Shown in pieces: positions 16,145 through 23,072 of a stretch of 23,372 bases of DNA. The first letter of the stretch is position 1, and the number at the start of each line of letters is the position of its first letter. Source of the DNA: JBLIOB01 sp047639575. Lineage in GTDB: Bacteria > Bacteroidota > Bacteroidia > Flavobacteriales_D > Parvicellaceae. Location of the stretch: positions 1-23,372 of the forward strand of contig JBLIOB010000031.1 of the NCBI GenBank assembly GCA_047639575.1. Direction: 5' to 3'. The notes beneath the pieces are model-generated. The model searched no databases and was not told the origin of the DNA. It worked only from the letters and a program-made list of their open reading frames with translations. The position numbers and the translations under genes were made by a program.

Positions 16145-16176
16145 AATCCTGCCCCAAAAGTTATTAGGGCAGGATT
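16145..16176 (-). terminator. strong intrinsic terminator after the DUF4197 gene
   Basis: GGGCAGGATT (16167-16176) pairs perfectly with AATCCTGCCC (16145-16154), a 10-base GC-containing stem with a 12-base loop. On the minus strand it is followed at once by TTTATTTT (16144 down to 16137). It is 22 bases past the DUF4197 stop and shows that the phosphorylase ATG at 16179 is not the real start. Confidence 0.92.
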
Positions 16177-16197
16177 CAATAATAAATTGAAAGTAAA

Positions 16198-16953
16198 TTA
16201 TCCTCCGTTTGCTTCTGAACTTCCGAATACTTTTTTCAAAATATCGTTAACTCTAGCTAAAGGGTCTTTTCTAATTTTCTTTTCTTCATCAGCAATTAGG
16301 CTAAACAAACCTGAAATTGCTCTTTCAGTAACATAGTTCTTAAGATCAGGATCAACTGCTTGGCCACCTGATAACGCCATAAGAAGATTGTACTTCTTAG
16401 CAAGTGGCTCCCATTTGCTGGCAAGCTTTACTTTACTAATAGAAGCTTCAACTTTAGGCATGAAAGCAGCTTTTAAACTAGCAGATGTTTTACCTTTTAA
16501 ATAAGTAGTTGCTGCATTATCGTCTCCTTTTAGGATTGACATACCATCTGATACAGTCATTCCCTTAACGGCATCAACAAAAATTGGTTTTGCAGATAAG
16601 GCAGCATCTTCTGCAGCTCTATTAAGAGTTTCAACGAAGCTTTCGATCTTTTTATCGAACCCAGGAACTTTTTCCACTTTCTCTTTTACCTTGATCGCAT
16701 CTGGAGGGAATGGAAGCTTGATTTGAGGGTTTTTAAAGAATCCATCTGCTTTACTAGCTGAAGAAGAAGAATTACTTGCGCCTACTTCTAATGCACTTTT
16801 TAATCCTTGAACGATATCACTTGATGATAATCCTGTTCCTGCTCCTGTTCCTTCGCCTGGTGTTGGAAGGTTTACACCTAAATCATCTAATACCTCGCAT
16901 GAGGCAAATATGAGGGCTATTCCAAATAGACCTATTATAATTTTCTTTTTCAT
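16198..16953 (-). CDS. DUF4197 lipoprotein
   Basis: The start is placed at the ATG at 16953, giving MKKKIIIGLFGIALIFASC (251 residues in all): a textbook lipoprotein signal with lipidated cysteine at 19. An in-frame TTG at 16998 would only add a polar extension in front of it. After a G/S-rich linker (about 30-45) the protein matches DUF4197 to the end: DIVQGLKSALEVG, FFKNPQIKLPFPPDA, LNRAAEDAA, KPIFVDAVKGMTVSDGMSIL, and LMALSGGQAVDPDLKNYVTERAISGLF. Nothing catalytic is evident; the family is alpha-helical and of unknown role in the envelope. It is transcribed divergently from cinA with 58 bases between the starts, which must hold both promoters. A strong terminator follows. Confidence 0.9.
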   Translation of the reverse strand: MKKKIIIGLFGIALIFASCEVLDDLGVNLPTPGEGTGAGTGLSSSDIVQGLKSALEVGASNSSSSASKADGFFKNPQIKLPFPPDAIKVKEKVEKVPGFDKKIESFVETLNRAAEDAALSAKPIFVDAVKGMTVSDGMSILKGDDNAATTYLKGKTSASLKAAFMPKVEASISKVKLASKWEPLAKKYNLLMALSGGQAVDPDLKNYVTERAISGLFSLIADEEKKIRKDPLARVNDILKKVFGSSEANGG

Positions 16954-17011
16954 TTTCTTGTCTTTACTTTCGAGGTAAACATACAAAGATTTTGCCAAAA
17001 TTTTTTAGCCC

Positions 17012-18253
17012 ATGCAAGCAGAGATAATTACGATAGGAGACGAACTACTAATTGGTCAAACAATTGATACAAATTCTGCATGGATTGGAGCGGAATTAGC
17101 TAAGCTTGGAATTGAAGTATTTCAGATCACTTCTATCACAGATAGAAAGGACCACATTTTATCGGCTTTGAAACATGCCGAAGAACGGTCTGACTTAATT
17201 TTAATTACAGGAGGCCTTGGACCGACAAAAGATGATATCACCAAAGAAACACTTTGCGAATATTTCGATACGACTTTGGAGCTGAATCAAGAAGTTTTGG
17301 ATGAGATTGAAGGATATTTTAATGCAAGAGACATTGAAGTCTTGCAAGTAAATAAAGATCAAGCCATGCTTCCTAAAGGCTCTAAGATAATTCGGAATTG
17401 GCAAGGTACAGCAAGTGGAATGTGGTTTGAAAAAGACAATAAAGTGTTTGTCTCCATGCCAGGAGTTCCTTATGAAATGCAAGGCATGATGGAAGAATCT
17501 GTTTTGCCTATGGTGAATCACTTTTTTAAAGTGAGGCCAAAAGTCCATAAAACTGTAATGACAGAAGGGATTGGAGAATCATCTTTGGCAGCGTTAATAT
17601 TGGATTGGGAAGAAGAGCTTCGATCAGAGGGGCTAGGATTAGCTTATTTACCTTCTCCAGGAATTGTGAAGTTAAGGATTAGCGCTACTGCAGATAGTCA
17701 AAGTGAGGCATCAGAGCAGGTGTACAATAAAATCAAATCACTTAAGCCGTTGATTGAAAAGTACATTTATGGGTATGACGGAATTACGCTTGGCGAGGTG
17801 GTAGGTAAGTTATTAATAAAAAAGAACGCTACGGTATCCACTGCAGAAAGCTGTACTTCTGGGTATTTGGCCAGTCAGATTACTTCCATTCCAGGTAGCT
17901 CATCATATTTTGTCGGATCTGTAATTGCTTATTCTTACGATTCTAAAACTTCAGAATTAGGAGTTAAGCCAGATGATTTAATAGAATTTGGGGCTGTAAG
18001 TCAGCAAGTAATAGAGCAGATGGCGAGAGGAATTAGATCCAAACTAAAAACAGATTATTCTATTGCAACTTCAGGCATTGCTGGTCCGGGGGGAGGAACT
18101 GCAGATAAACCTGTCGGCACGGTTTGGGTAGCAATTGCGAGTAATGCAGGTGTAGTTAGTAAAAGGTTCCAATTTGGAAATCATCGAGATCGAAATGTTC
18201 AAAGAACAGCCATTTGTGCTTTGTCTATGCTGCGCAAAGTGTTGGTTGATTAG
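17012..18253 (+). CDS. cinA: CinA-like protein / nicotinamide-nucleotide amidase
   Basis: A 413-residue two-domain protein of normal CinA length. The N-terminal molybdopterin-binding-like (COG1058) domain, 1-170, shows TIGDELLIGQTIDTNSAWI (7-25), ITGGLGPTKDDIT (65-77) and MPGVPYEMQGMM (149-160); in other bacteria it has ADP-ribose pyrophosphatase activity. The C-terminal CinA domain, about 255-413, has AESCTSGYLA (278-287), AYSYDSKTSELGV (306-318), FGAVSQQV (326-333) and TSGIAGPGGGTADKPVGTVW (353-372); it deamidates NMN to nicotinate mononucleotide in pyridine-nucleotide recycling. Both domains look intact. No recA or other competence gene is near. It diverges from the DUF4197 gene and precedes the separately promoted rpmB. 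Confidence 0.94.
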   Translation: MQAEIITIGDELLIGQTIDTNSAWIGAELAKLGIEVFQITSITDRKDHILSALKHAEERSDLILITGGLGPTKDDITKETLCEYFDTTLELNQEVLDEIEGYFNARDIEVLQVNKDQAMLPKGSKIIRNWQGTASGMWFEKDNKVFVSMPGVPYEMQGMMEESVLPMVNHFFKVRPKVHKTVMTEGIGESSLAALILDWEEELRSEGLGLAYLPSPGIVKLRISATADSQSEASEQVYNKIKSLKPLIEKYIYGYDGITLGEVVGKLLIKKNATVSTAESCTSGYLASQITSIPGSSSYFVGSVIAYSYDSKTSELGVKPDDLIEFGAVSQQVIEQMARGIRSKLKTDYSIATSGIAGPGGGTADKPVGTVWVAIASNAGVVSKRFQFGNHRDRNVQRTAICALSMLRKVLVD

Positions 18254-18359
18254 CGATTAACAAGTGATATAAGTTGGGAATAATTGCTAATGAACTGGTG
18301 GATGTTAATTTCTTTGTGCTTTTTTAAGTTCAAAAGCGTTACCCAATTGTAAAAACTAT

Positions 18360-18367
18360 TATATTTG
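18360..18367 (+). promoter_or_regulatory. -7 promoter box of rpmB
   Basis: TATATTTG fits the Bacteroidota -7 consensus TAnnTTTG exactly, followed by CGCTCGC. At the 19-base spacing the -33 region reads CGTT (18337-18340), a poor match to TTTG. The expected transcript begins near 18374, giving a leader of about 50 bases before the rpmB ATG; the leader can form a weak AGAAA/TTTCT hairpin (18379-18396). Confidence 0.7.
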
Positions 18368-18423
18368 CGCTCGCTTCAAGAAAGGAGACTATTTCTGAGG
18401 CAACAATATTAAAATTTGTAACC

Positions 18424-18660
18424 ATGTCAAGAGTTTGTCAGATAACAGGAAAAAAAGTAATTACAGGAAACAACGTTTCTCACTCGAAGAGAAGAACGAA
18501 AAGAAAGTTTTACCCGAACTTAATTACTAAAAGATTTTACATTCCGGAAGAGGATAATTGGGTTACTTTAAAAATATCTACTTCCGCTTTAAGAACTATT
18601 AATAAAAACGGAATTTCCGCAACTATCAAGGATGCCAAGGCTAAAGGCTTCATGAAATAG
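18424..18660 (+). CDS. rpmB: 50S ribosomal protein bL28
   Basis: A 78-residue basic protein that is recognisable throughout: MSRVCQITGKKVITGNNVSH, then KRRTKRKFYPNL, RFYIPEEDNWVTLKIS and the C-terminal LRTINKNGISATIKDAKAKG. It is a late-assembling large-subunit protein near the E site. Only one cysteine (C5) is present, so this is the zinc-free form. It has its own promoter (18360-18367) and is followed 18 bases after the stop by a terminator, so it is transcribed alone here. In most Bacteroidota rpmG follows directly; here an aminopeptidase gene lies between. Confidence 0.97.
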   Translation: MSRVCQITGKKVITGNNVSHSKRRTKRKFYPNLITKRFYIPEEDNWVTLKISTSALRTINKNGISATIKDAKAKGFMK

Positions 18661-18678
18661 GACAACACGAAATTATTT

Positions 18679-18712
18679 AAAAAGCGTTACTTTCTAGTGA
18701 CGCTTTTTTTTT
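18679..18712 (+). terminator. intrinsic terminator after rpmB
   Basis: The arms 18679-18690 (AAAAAGCGTTAC) and 18697-18708 pair through AAAAAGCGT/ACGCTTTTT, one T-G pair and AC/GT, around a 6-base loop. The T-run continues to 18712 on the plus strand. Confidence 0.92.
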
Positions 18713-18814
18713 GTCCAAGATTTTGACTTAGTAATACCGATCATGGATTAAAAAATGTTTCGGGTATAATAATTGCTACTTTTAAAGGCAAGTTCATACT
18801 AATATTGATAGAAG

Positions 18815-20239
18815 ATGCAGAAAGTCATTTTTTTAATTGTTTTCCTTTTAAGTGCTTCAACCGCTTGGCTGCAAGAGCCAGATAAGGATGTTGAGCTCGA
18901 AAATGAGTTAATGACGATTTATGACGCGGATTTATTAACCGCGGAGTTTCATGCGGAAAGAAGGGATAAGCTGCGCGCATTAATGGCGGATAACTCGGTT
19001 GCCATTTTCTTAGCCAATCCGGTAAGGAATAGATCCAATGACATTGATTTTGAATACCATCAAGATCCTAACTTTTATTATTTCACTGGCTTAAACGAAC
19101 CACATGCTTTGATTATGGTCTTCAAAGAGCCAACAAAAATTGATGGAGAAAAAGTAAGTGAGATTGTGTTTATGCAAGAACGCGATGTTGATAATGAAGT
19201 ATGGAACGGAAAGCGTTATGGAACTAAAGGGGCCAAGCTTTTATTAAAATTAGATGCTGCTCGAGAAAACAAAGAATTTCAAACCATCGATTTTGATTTA
19301 TCTCAGTTTGATGCTGTATATGTTTCACCGAAAGCCGATGACATTAGAGATGAATCTTTCGACAGTGGAGATTTATTTAGTTTAAAAGGTAAGCTTGAAT
19401 TAAAGTTAGAAAAAGTTCAGGGCAAAATAAAAAATGGAGATTTGGACTTGTTTTGCGCGGAGCTACGAGAGTTTAAAACACCTGAAGAAATGGTCCTGTT
19501 AACCAAGGCCATAGAAATTACCTGTAAAGCGCAGAAAGAACTAATGCGCGCAATCAATCCAACGATGAAGGAATTCCAGGCTGAGGCACTGGTAGAATAT
19601 ATTTTTAAAGATGCCGGAGCAGAATATACTGGGTTTCCCTCTATTCTAGGTAGTGGTGAGAACTCTTGTATTCTTCATTACACTACAAGTAGAAAGCCGA
19701 TGACCAAAAATGATTTGTTGGTTTGTGATATTGGGGCGGAGTATCATGGGTATACTGCGGATGTTACAAGAACATTGCCGGCAAATGGCAAATACTCATA
19801 TGAACAAGCTACTATATATAATATCGTTTTAGAGGCTCAGCAAGCAGGCATTGATGTAAGTAAGCCTGGGAATAAGTTTTGGGATCCGAATATTGCAGCC
19901 ACTACTGTATTGTCTCAACGAATGAAAGAACTAGGGATAATTAAAAATGCATCAGAGCTAAGAAGGTATTTTATGCATGGAACTTCTCATTATCTTGGGT
20001 TAGATGTGCATGATGTTGGTAGGTATGGTAAGTTAGAAGAAGGGCAAGTTATTACGGTAGAGCCTGGAATATATATTCCTGAAGGCTCTCCCTGCGATAA
20101 AAAATGGTGGAATATTGGTGTTCGTATAGAGGACGATATCCTAATAACATCGGGCGATCCTGTAAATTTAAGTGGGTGTGCGCCAAGAAGTATAGAAGAT
20201 ATCGAGGCGCTAATGTTAGAAAAAAGCAAATTCGAGTAG
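18815..20239 (+). CDS. secreted aminopeptidase P family protein (M24B)
   Basis: Xaa-Pro aminopeptidase-like metallopeptidase of 474 residues, releasing N-terminal residues that precede proline. An N-terminal signal peptide is likely (MQKVIFLIVFLLSASTAWLQ), so it should act in the periplasm or outside. The aminopeptidase-P N-terminal domain covers about 40-200 (YHQDPNFYYFTGLNEPHALI at 81-100). The pita-bread catalytic domain, about 225-465, has all five metal ligands: D305 (CDIGAEYHGYTADVTRT), D316, H392 (HGTSHYLGLDVHDVG), E416 (VEPGIYIPEG) and E439 (GVRIEDD). It lies between the rpmB terminator and the rpmG promoter, so it is its own transcription unit. A -7-like TACTTTTA is at 18777-18784 without a good -33 box. 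No strong terminator follows it. It interrupts the usual rpmB-rpmG order. Confidence 0.94.
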   Translation: MQKVIFLIVFLLSASTAWLQEPDKDVELENELMTIYDADLLTAEFHAERRDKLRALMADNSVAIFLANPVRNRSNDIDFEYHQDPNFYYFTGLNEPHALIMVFKEPTKIDGEKVSEIVFMQERDVDNEVWNGKRYGTKGAKLLLKLDAARENKEFQTIDFDLSQFDAVYVSPKADDIRDESFDSGDLFSLKGKLELKLEKVQGKIKNGDLDLFCAELREFKTPEEMVLLTKAIEITCKAQKELMRAINPTMKEFQAEALVEYIFKDAGAEYTGFPSILGSGENSCILHYTTSRKPMTKNDLLVCDIGAEYHGYTADVTRTLPANGKYSYEQATIYNIVLEAQQAGIDVSKPGNKFWDPNIAATTVLSQRMKELGIIKNASELRRYFMHGTSHYLGLDVHDVGRYGKLEEGQVITVEPGIYIPEGSPCDKKWWNIGVRIEDDILITSGDPVNLSGCAPRSIEDIEALMLEKSKFE

Positions 20240-20247
20240 TGAATTTG

Positions 20248-20278
20248 TTTGGCTGAATCAATTAATTGCCTAAATTTG
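20248..20278 (+). promoter_or_regulatory. consensus Bacteroidota promoter for rpmG-DUF4295-ftsY-rimO
   Basis: TTTG at 20248-20251 and TAAATTTG at 20271-20278 are separated by exactly 19 bases, a full match to the Bacteroidota TTTG / TAnnTTTG promoter. The bases after it (CACTCGC) nearly repeat those after the rpmB -7 box (CGCTCGC). Transcription should start near 20285, leaving a leader of about 78 bases before rpmG. Confidence 0.9.
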
Positions 20279-20283
20279 CACTC

Positions 20284-20344
20284 GCCTTTACGAAGCCCCC
20301 TGATATTAGGGTTTTGAACTTACGAAACATGGTGGTGTAAAGGC
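20284..20344 (+). promoter_or_regulatory. structured leader of rpmG, possible cis-regulatory RNA
   Basis: GCCTTTAC (20284-20291) and GTAAAGGC (20337-20344) are perfect 8-base complements closing a domain of about 61 bases. Inside, CCCT (20298-20301) pairs with AGGG (20308-20311) and is followed by TTTTG, a weak attenuator-like hairpin. The element fills most of the leader between the predicted start of transcription and the rpmG ATG. The 5' arm lies at the predicted transcript start, so whether the full arm is in the RNA depends on the true start site. Confidence 0.45.
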
Positions 20345-20362
20345 CCGTTAGAATTAAGAGTA

Positions 20363-20545
20363 ATGGCAAGGAAAGGAAATAGAATACAAGTTATACTAGA
20401 ATGCACTGAGCATAAAACTAGTGGAGTAGCAGGTACATCAAGGTACATCACTACTAAGAATAGAAAAAACACTCCGGATAGAATGGAATTGAAGAAATAC
20501 AATCCCGTTTTGAAGAAGTATACGATTCATAAAGAGATTAAATAA
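20363..20545 (+). CDS. rpmG: 50S ribosomal protein bL33
   Basis: A 60-residue basic protein clearly of the bL33 family: MARKGNRIQVILECTEHK, TSRYITTKNRKNTPDRMELKK, then YNPVLKKYTIHKEIK. In the zinc-binding form two CxxC pairs bind the metal; here the first is C14-T-E-H17 and the second is absent, so this is a zinc-independent form, although C14 looks like a remnant of that site. It belongs to the large subunit near the E site. It begins the operon driven by the promoter at 20248-20278; the DUF4295 gene starts 7 bases after its stop. Confidence 0.97.
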   Translation: MARKGNRIQVILECTEHKTSGVAGTSRYITTKNRKNTPDRMELKKYNPVLKKYTIHKEIK

Positions 20546-20552
20546 TTAAGTC

Positions 20553-20711
20553 ATGGCAAAGAAGTCAATAGCTTCGTTACAATCAGGTGGCGGAAAGCAA
20601 CATTCGAAAGTGATTAAGATGGTGAAATCACCAAAAACCGGAGCATATATGTTCCGTGAAGAAATCGTTCATAACGACAAAGTTCAAGAATGGTTCGAAA
20701 AGACTAAGTAA
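20553..20711 (+). CDS. DUF4295 small basic protein (Bacteroidota ribosomal protein bL38)
   Basis: A 52-residue gene: MAKKSIASLQSGGGKQHSKV, then IKMVKSPKTGAYMFREEIVH, then NDKVQEWFEKTK. It matches DUF4295, a Bacteroidota-restricted family that regularly follows rpmG. From memory, the cryo-EM structure of the Flavobacterium johnsoniae ribosome described a new large-subunit protein bL38, which I believe is this family; I am fairly but not fully sure of that link. The basic N-terminal half and the K-M-V-K-S-P-K-T-G-A-Y motif fit RNA binding. It starts 7 bases after rpmG and is followed by a 94-base spacer holding a long hairpin before ftsY. Confidence 0.93.
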   Translation: MAKKSIASLQSGGGKQHSKVIKMVKSPKTGAYMFREEIVHNDKVQEWFEKTK

Positions 20712-20735
20712 TACATTTACTGTATTTACGGTTCT

Positions 20736-20790
20736 AAGCTTCTTCCAACTCGTACAGACATTTGTCTGGAACGGATTACGGAAGGAGCTT
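20736..20790 (+). promoter_or_regulatory. 55-base intercistronic hairpin between DUF4295 and ftsY
   Basis: Outer arms AAGCTTCTTCC (20736-20746) and GGAAGGAGCTT (20780-20790) form 11 pairs, ten Watson-Crick and one T-G. The interior holds CGT/ACG and a perfect CAGAC-ATTT-GTCTG stem-loop (20755-20768). It ends 15 bases before the ftsY ATG. Only a mixed TTATTGGTTT follows, so full termination is unlikely; partial attenuation, RNA processing or control of ftsY translation are alternatives. Confidence 0.65.
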
Positions 20791-20805
20791 TTATTGGTTT
20801 AAAGG

Positions 20806-21759
20806 ATGAGTTGGAAAAGCTTTTTTACAAAGGAAAAAAAGGAAACTTTAGATAAGGGTCTGGAAAAAACGAAGGATAGTTTTATTCAGAAACTTTCCCG
20901 CTCTGTTGCCGGTAAATCTAAAGTTGACGATGAGGTTTTAGATAACTTAGAAGAGGTTTTAGTATCATCCGATGTTGGGGTTCAAACAACTTTAAAAATC
21001 ATCGAACGAATTGAAGCACGTGTAGCAAATGACAAATACGTAGGAACTTCAGAGCTCAACAGAATTCTTAAAGAAGAGATTGTAGAATTATTAGAAGAGA
21101 ATAATTCAGGAACAGAGCAAGACAGTTTTTCAATTCCCGAAGTGGACGGACCATATGTCATTATGGTTGTAGGTGTAAATGGAGTGGGTAAAACCACAAC
21201 TATCGGAAAATTAGCTCATCAATTTAAAAGTGCTGGTAAAACGGTTATGCTTGGAGCATCTGATACGTTTAGAGCAGCTGCAGTTGAACAGTTGAAAATA
21301 TGGGCAGAACGTGTTGATGTACCTATTATTCAGCAAGGTATGGGTGCAGATCCTGCCTCTGTTGCATTTGATACATGTCAATCGGCCAAGGCTGCTAACG
21401 TTGATGTTGTGATTATTGATACTGCTGGAAGATTACATAATAAAGTGAACTTAATGAATGAGTTGACCAAGATTAAAAACGTGATGAAAAAGGTGCTTCC
21501 AAATGCTCCTCATGAAGTTATGTTGGTATTGGATGGTTCTACTGGTCAGAATGCTATTGAACAAGCAACTCAGTTTACAAAAGCTACAGAAGTTTCTTCG
21601 TTAACGCTTACCAAATTAGATGGTACTGCTAAGGGCGGTGTTGTAATTGGAATTTCCGATCAATTTAAAATTCCGGTTAAATACATCGGTGTAGGAGAAG
21701 GGATAGATCATCTTCAAATATTTAATCGCCACGAATTCGTGGATTCATTGTTTAATTAA
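20806..21759 (+). CDS. ftsY: signal recognition particle receptor FtsY
   Basis: SRP-receptor GTPase that docks ribosome/SRP complexes at the inner membrane. The 317 residues form a compact version: no long acidic A domain, only an N-terminal helix (MSWKSFFTKEKKETLDKGLE) before the N domain (about 20-95) and the G domain (about 115-317). Motifs: G1 GVNGVGKTTTIGKLA (123-137), SRP-GTPase insertion region DTFRAAAVEQL (153-163), G3 DTAGR (205-209), G4 TKLDGTAKGG (269-278) and the C-terminal GVGEGIDHLQIF (295-306). The start is supported by the normal FtsY N-terminus. It follows the intercistronic hairpin, and its stop codon shares one base with the rimO ATG. Confidence 0.97.
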   Translation: MSWKSFFTKEKKETLDKGLEKTKDSFIQKLSRSVAGKSKVDDEVLDNLEEVLVSSDVGVQTTLKIIERIEARVANDKYVGTSELNRILKEEIVELLEENNSGTEQDSFSIPEVDGPYVIMVVGVNGVGKTTTIGKLAHQFKSAGKTVMLGASDTFRAAAVEQLKIWAERVDVPIIQQGMGADPASVAFDTCQSAKAANVDVVIIDTAGRLHNKVNLMNELTKIKNVMKKVLPNAPHEVMLVLDGSTGQNAIEQATQFTKATEVSSLTLTKLDGTAKGGVVIGISDQFKIPVKYIGVGEGIDHLQIFNRHEFVDSLFN

Positions 21760-23072
21760 TGAAAGTCAGAACACTTAAGAAAAACAAGGTAAACGTTGTT
21801 ACGCTCGGATGTTCCAAGAACATCTTTGATTCTGAAGTCATGATGGCTCAGTTAAAAGCCAACAATTTTGAAGTTGAGCATGAATCAGCTATGCTCGATT
21901 CTGAAATTGTTATTATCAATACCTGCGGATTTATAGATAGCGCCAAAGAGGAATCTGTAAATGCGATCGTAGAATACGCAGCGGCTAAAAAAGAAGGTAA
22001 GCTCAGTAAATTATATGTCACAGGTTGTTTATCACAACGGTACGGAGAAGAGCTTCAAAAAGAAATTCCGGAAGTAGATTCGTTTTTTGGAACAAGGGAA
22101 TTGCCCAAATTATTGAAAACATTAAAGGCAGATTATAAAAAAGAATTAGTTGGAGAGCGCCTGTTAACCACTCCTAATCACTACGCTTATTTTAAAATTG
22201 CAGAAGGTTGCGATCGCCCTTGTTCTTTTTGTGCTATTCCACTTATGCGAGGGAAGCATAAGTCTACTCCAATTGAACAACTTGTTTCGTCAGCTAAATC
22301 ATTAGCTGCAAATGGTACCAAAGAATTGATCTTAATTGCTCAAGATCTTACTTATTACGGTTTAGATATCTACAAAAAACGTAACCTAGCTGAATTATTA
22401 GAGCAACTATCAGATATTGAAGGATTAGAATGGATCAGATTACATTATGCTTACCCTTCAGGATTTCCAATGGATGTTTTGGATGTCATGGCGGCCAATG
22501 ATAACATATGTAATTATTTGGATATGCCACTTCAGCATGGGTCAACAGAAATGTTGAAGTCTATGAGAAGAGGAATCACAAGTGAGAAAACGACAAGCCT
22601 ACTTCGAGAGATTAGAGAGCGAGTTCCTAATATAGCCGTTCGAACAACATTGATAGCTGGATATCCTGGAGAGACAGAAGATCATTTCAAAGAAATGAAG
22701 GATTGGGTAGAAGAATGCCAATTTGAAAGATTGGGTTGCTTTACTTATTCACATGAAGAAAACACGCATGCTTACCTTTTAGATGATAATGTCCCGGCTG
22801 AAGTTAAAGCAGCTAGAGCTGAGGAGATCATGGACTTACAGTCAGGAATATCTTACGAAATAAACCAAAGTATGGTCGGTAATACTTACAAAGTACTAAT
22901 AGATCGTAAAGAGGGAGGTCATTATATTGGTCGGACGGAGTTTGATTCTCCAGAAGTTGATAATGAAGTGTTGATAAATAGTAATGAACACCATCTAGAA
23001 ATTGGTAAATTTGCAGCGATAAAAATTGAGAAAGCCGATTTTTATGATTTGTACGGAAACCCAGTATTTTAA
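21759..23072 (+). CDS. rimO: ribosomal protein uS12 methylthiotransferase RimO
   Basis: Radical-SAM enzyme that adds a methylthio group to the conserved aspartate of ribosomal protein uS12. The 437-residue length is normal. The N-terminal MTTase domain carries the auxiliary-cluster cysteines C18 (TLGCSKNIFDSE), C56 (NTCGF) and C90 (TGC). The radical-SAM motif is C151-x3-C155-x2-C158 in EGCDRPCSFCAIP, followed by RGKHKS. The central barrel includes ELILIAQDLTYYG and the Q-H-G-S motif, and a TRAM-like RNA-binding domain covers about 370-437. RGKHKS and TLGCSKN favour RimO over MiaB. Its start overlaps the ftsY stop by one base (TAATG), so translation is coupled. The next gene begins with ATG directly after the rimO stop. 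Confidence 0.96.
   Translation: MKVRTLKKNKVNVVTLGCSKNIFDSEVMMAQLKANNFEVEHESAMLDSEIVIINTCGFIDSAKEESVNAIVEYAAAKKEGKLSKLYVTGCLSQRYGEELQKEIPEVDSFFGTRELPKLLKTLKADYKKELVGERLLTTPNHYAYFKIAEGCDRPCSFCAIPLMRGKHKSTPIEQLVSSAKSLAANGTKELILIAQDLTYYGLDIYKKRNLAELLEQLSDIEGLEWIRLHYAYPSGFPMDVLDVMAANDNICNYLDMPLQHGSTEMLKSMRRGITSEKTTSLLREIRERVPNIAVRTTLIAGYPGETEDHFKEMKDWVEECQFERLGCFTYSHEENTHAYLLDDNVPAEVKAARAEEIMDLQSGISYEINQSMVGNTYKVLIDRKEGGHYIGRTEFDSPEVDNEVLINSNEHHLEIGKFAAIKIEKADFYDLYGNPVF

Noticed and set aside
16996..16998. TTG start extending the DUF4197 protein by 15 residues
   Set aside because: It would place polar residues before an ideal lipoprotein signal that begins at the ATG at 16953.
18318..18337. GCTTTT/AAAAGC hairpin as a terminator for cinA
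   Set aside because: The stem is six bases, mostly A-T, has no T-run after it, and overlaps the -33 region of the rpmB promoter.
18381..18388. AAAGGAGA as a Shine-Dalgarno for rpmB
   Set aside because: It ends 36 bases before the ATG, much too far, and Bacteroidota rarely use such sites.
18765..18770. TATAAT as a sigma-70 -10 box for the aminopeptidase gene
   Set aside because: The nearest TTGACT (18723) is 36 bases away, far from the 17 needed, and housekeeping promoters in this phylum use TAnnTTTG instead.
20052..20261. Minus-strand open frames at the end of the aminopeptidase gene and over the rpmG promoter
   Set aside because: They oppose a clear gene and a consensus promoter and encode no recognisable domain.
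20736..20790. tRNA or other known small RNA at the hairpin before ftsY
   Set aside because: It is too short for a tRNA, has no T-loop or anticodon arm, and does not look like a known riboswitch.
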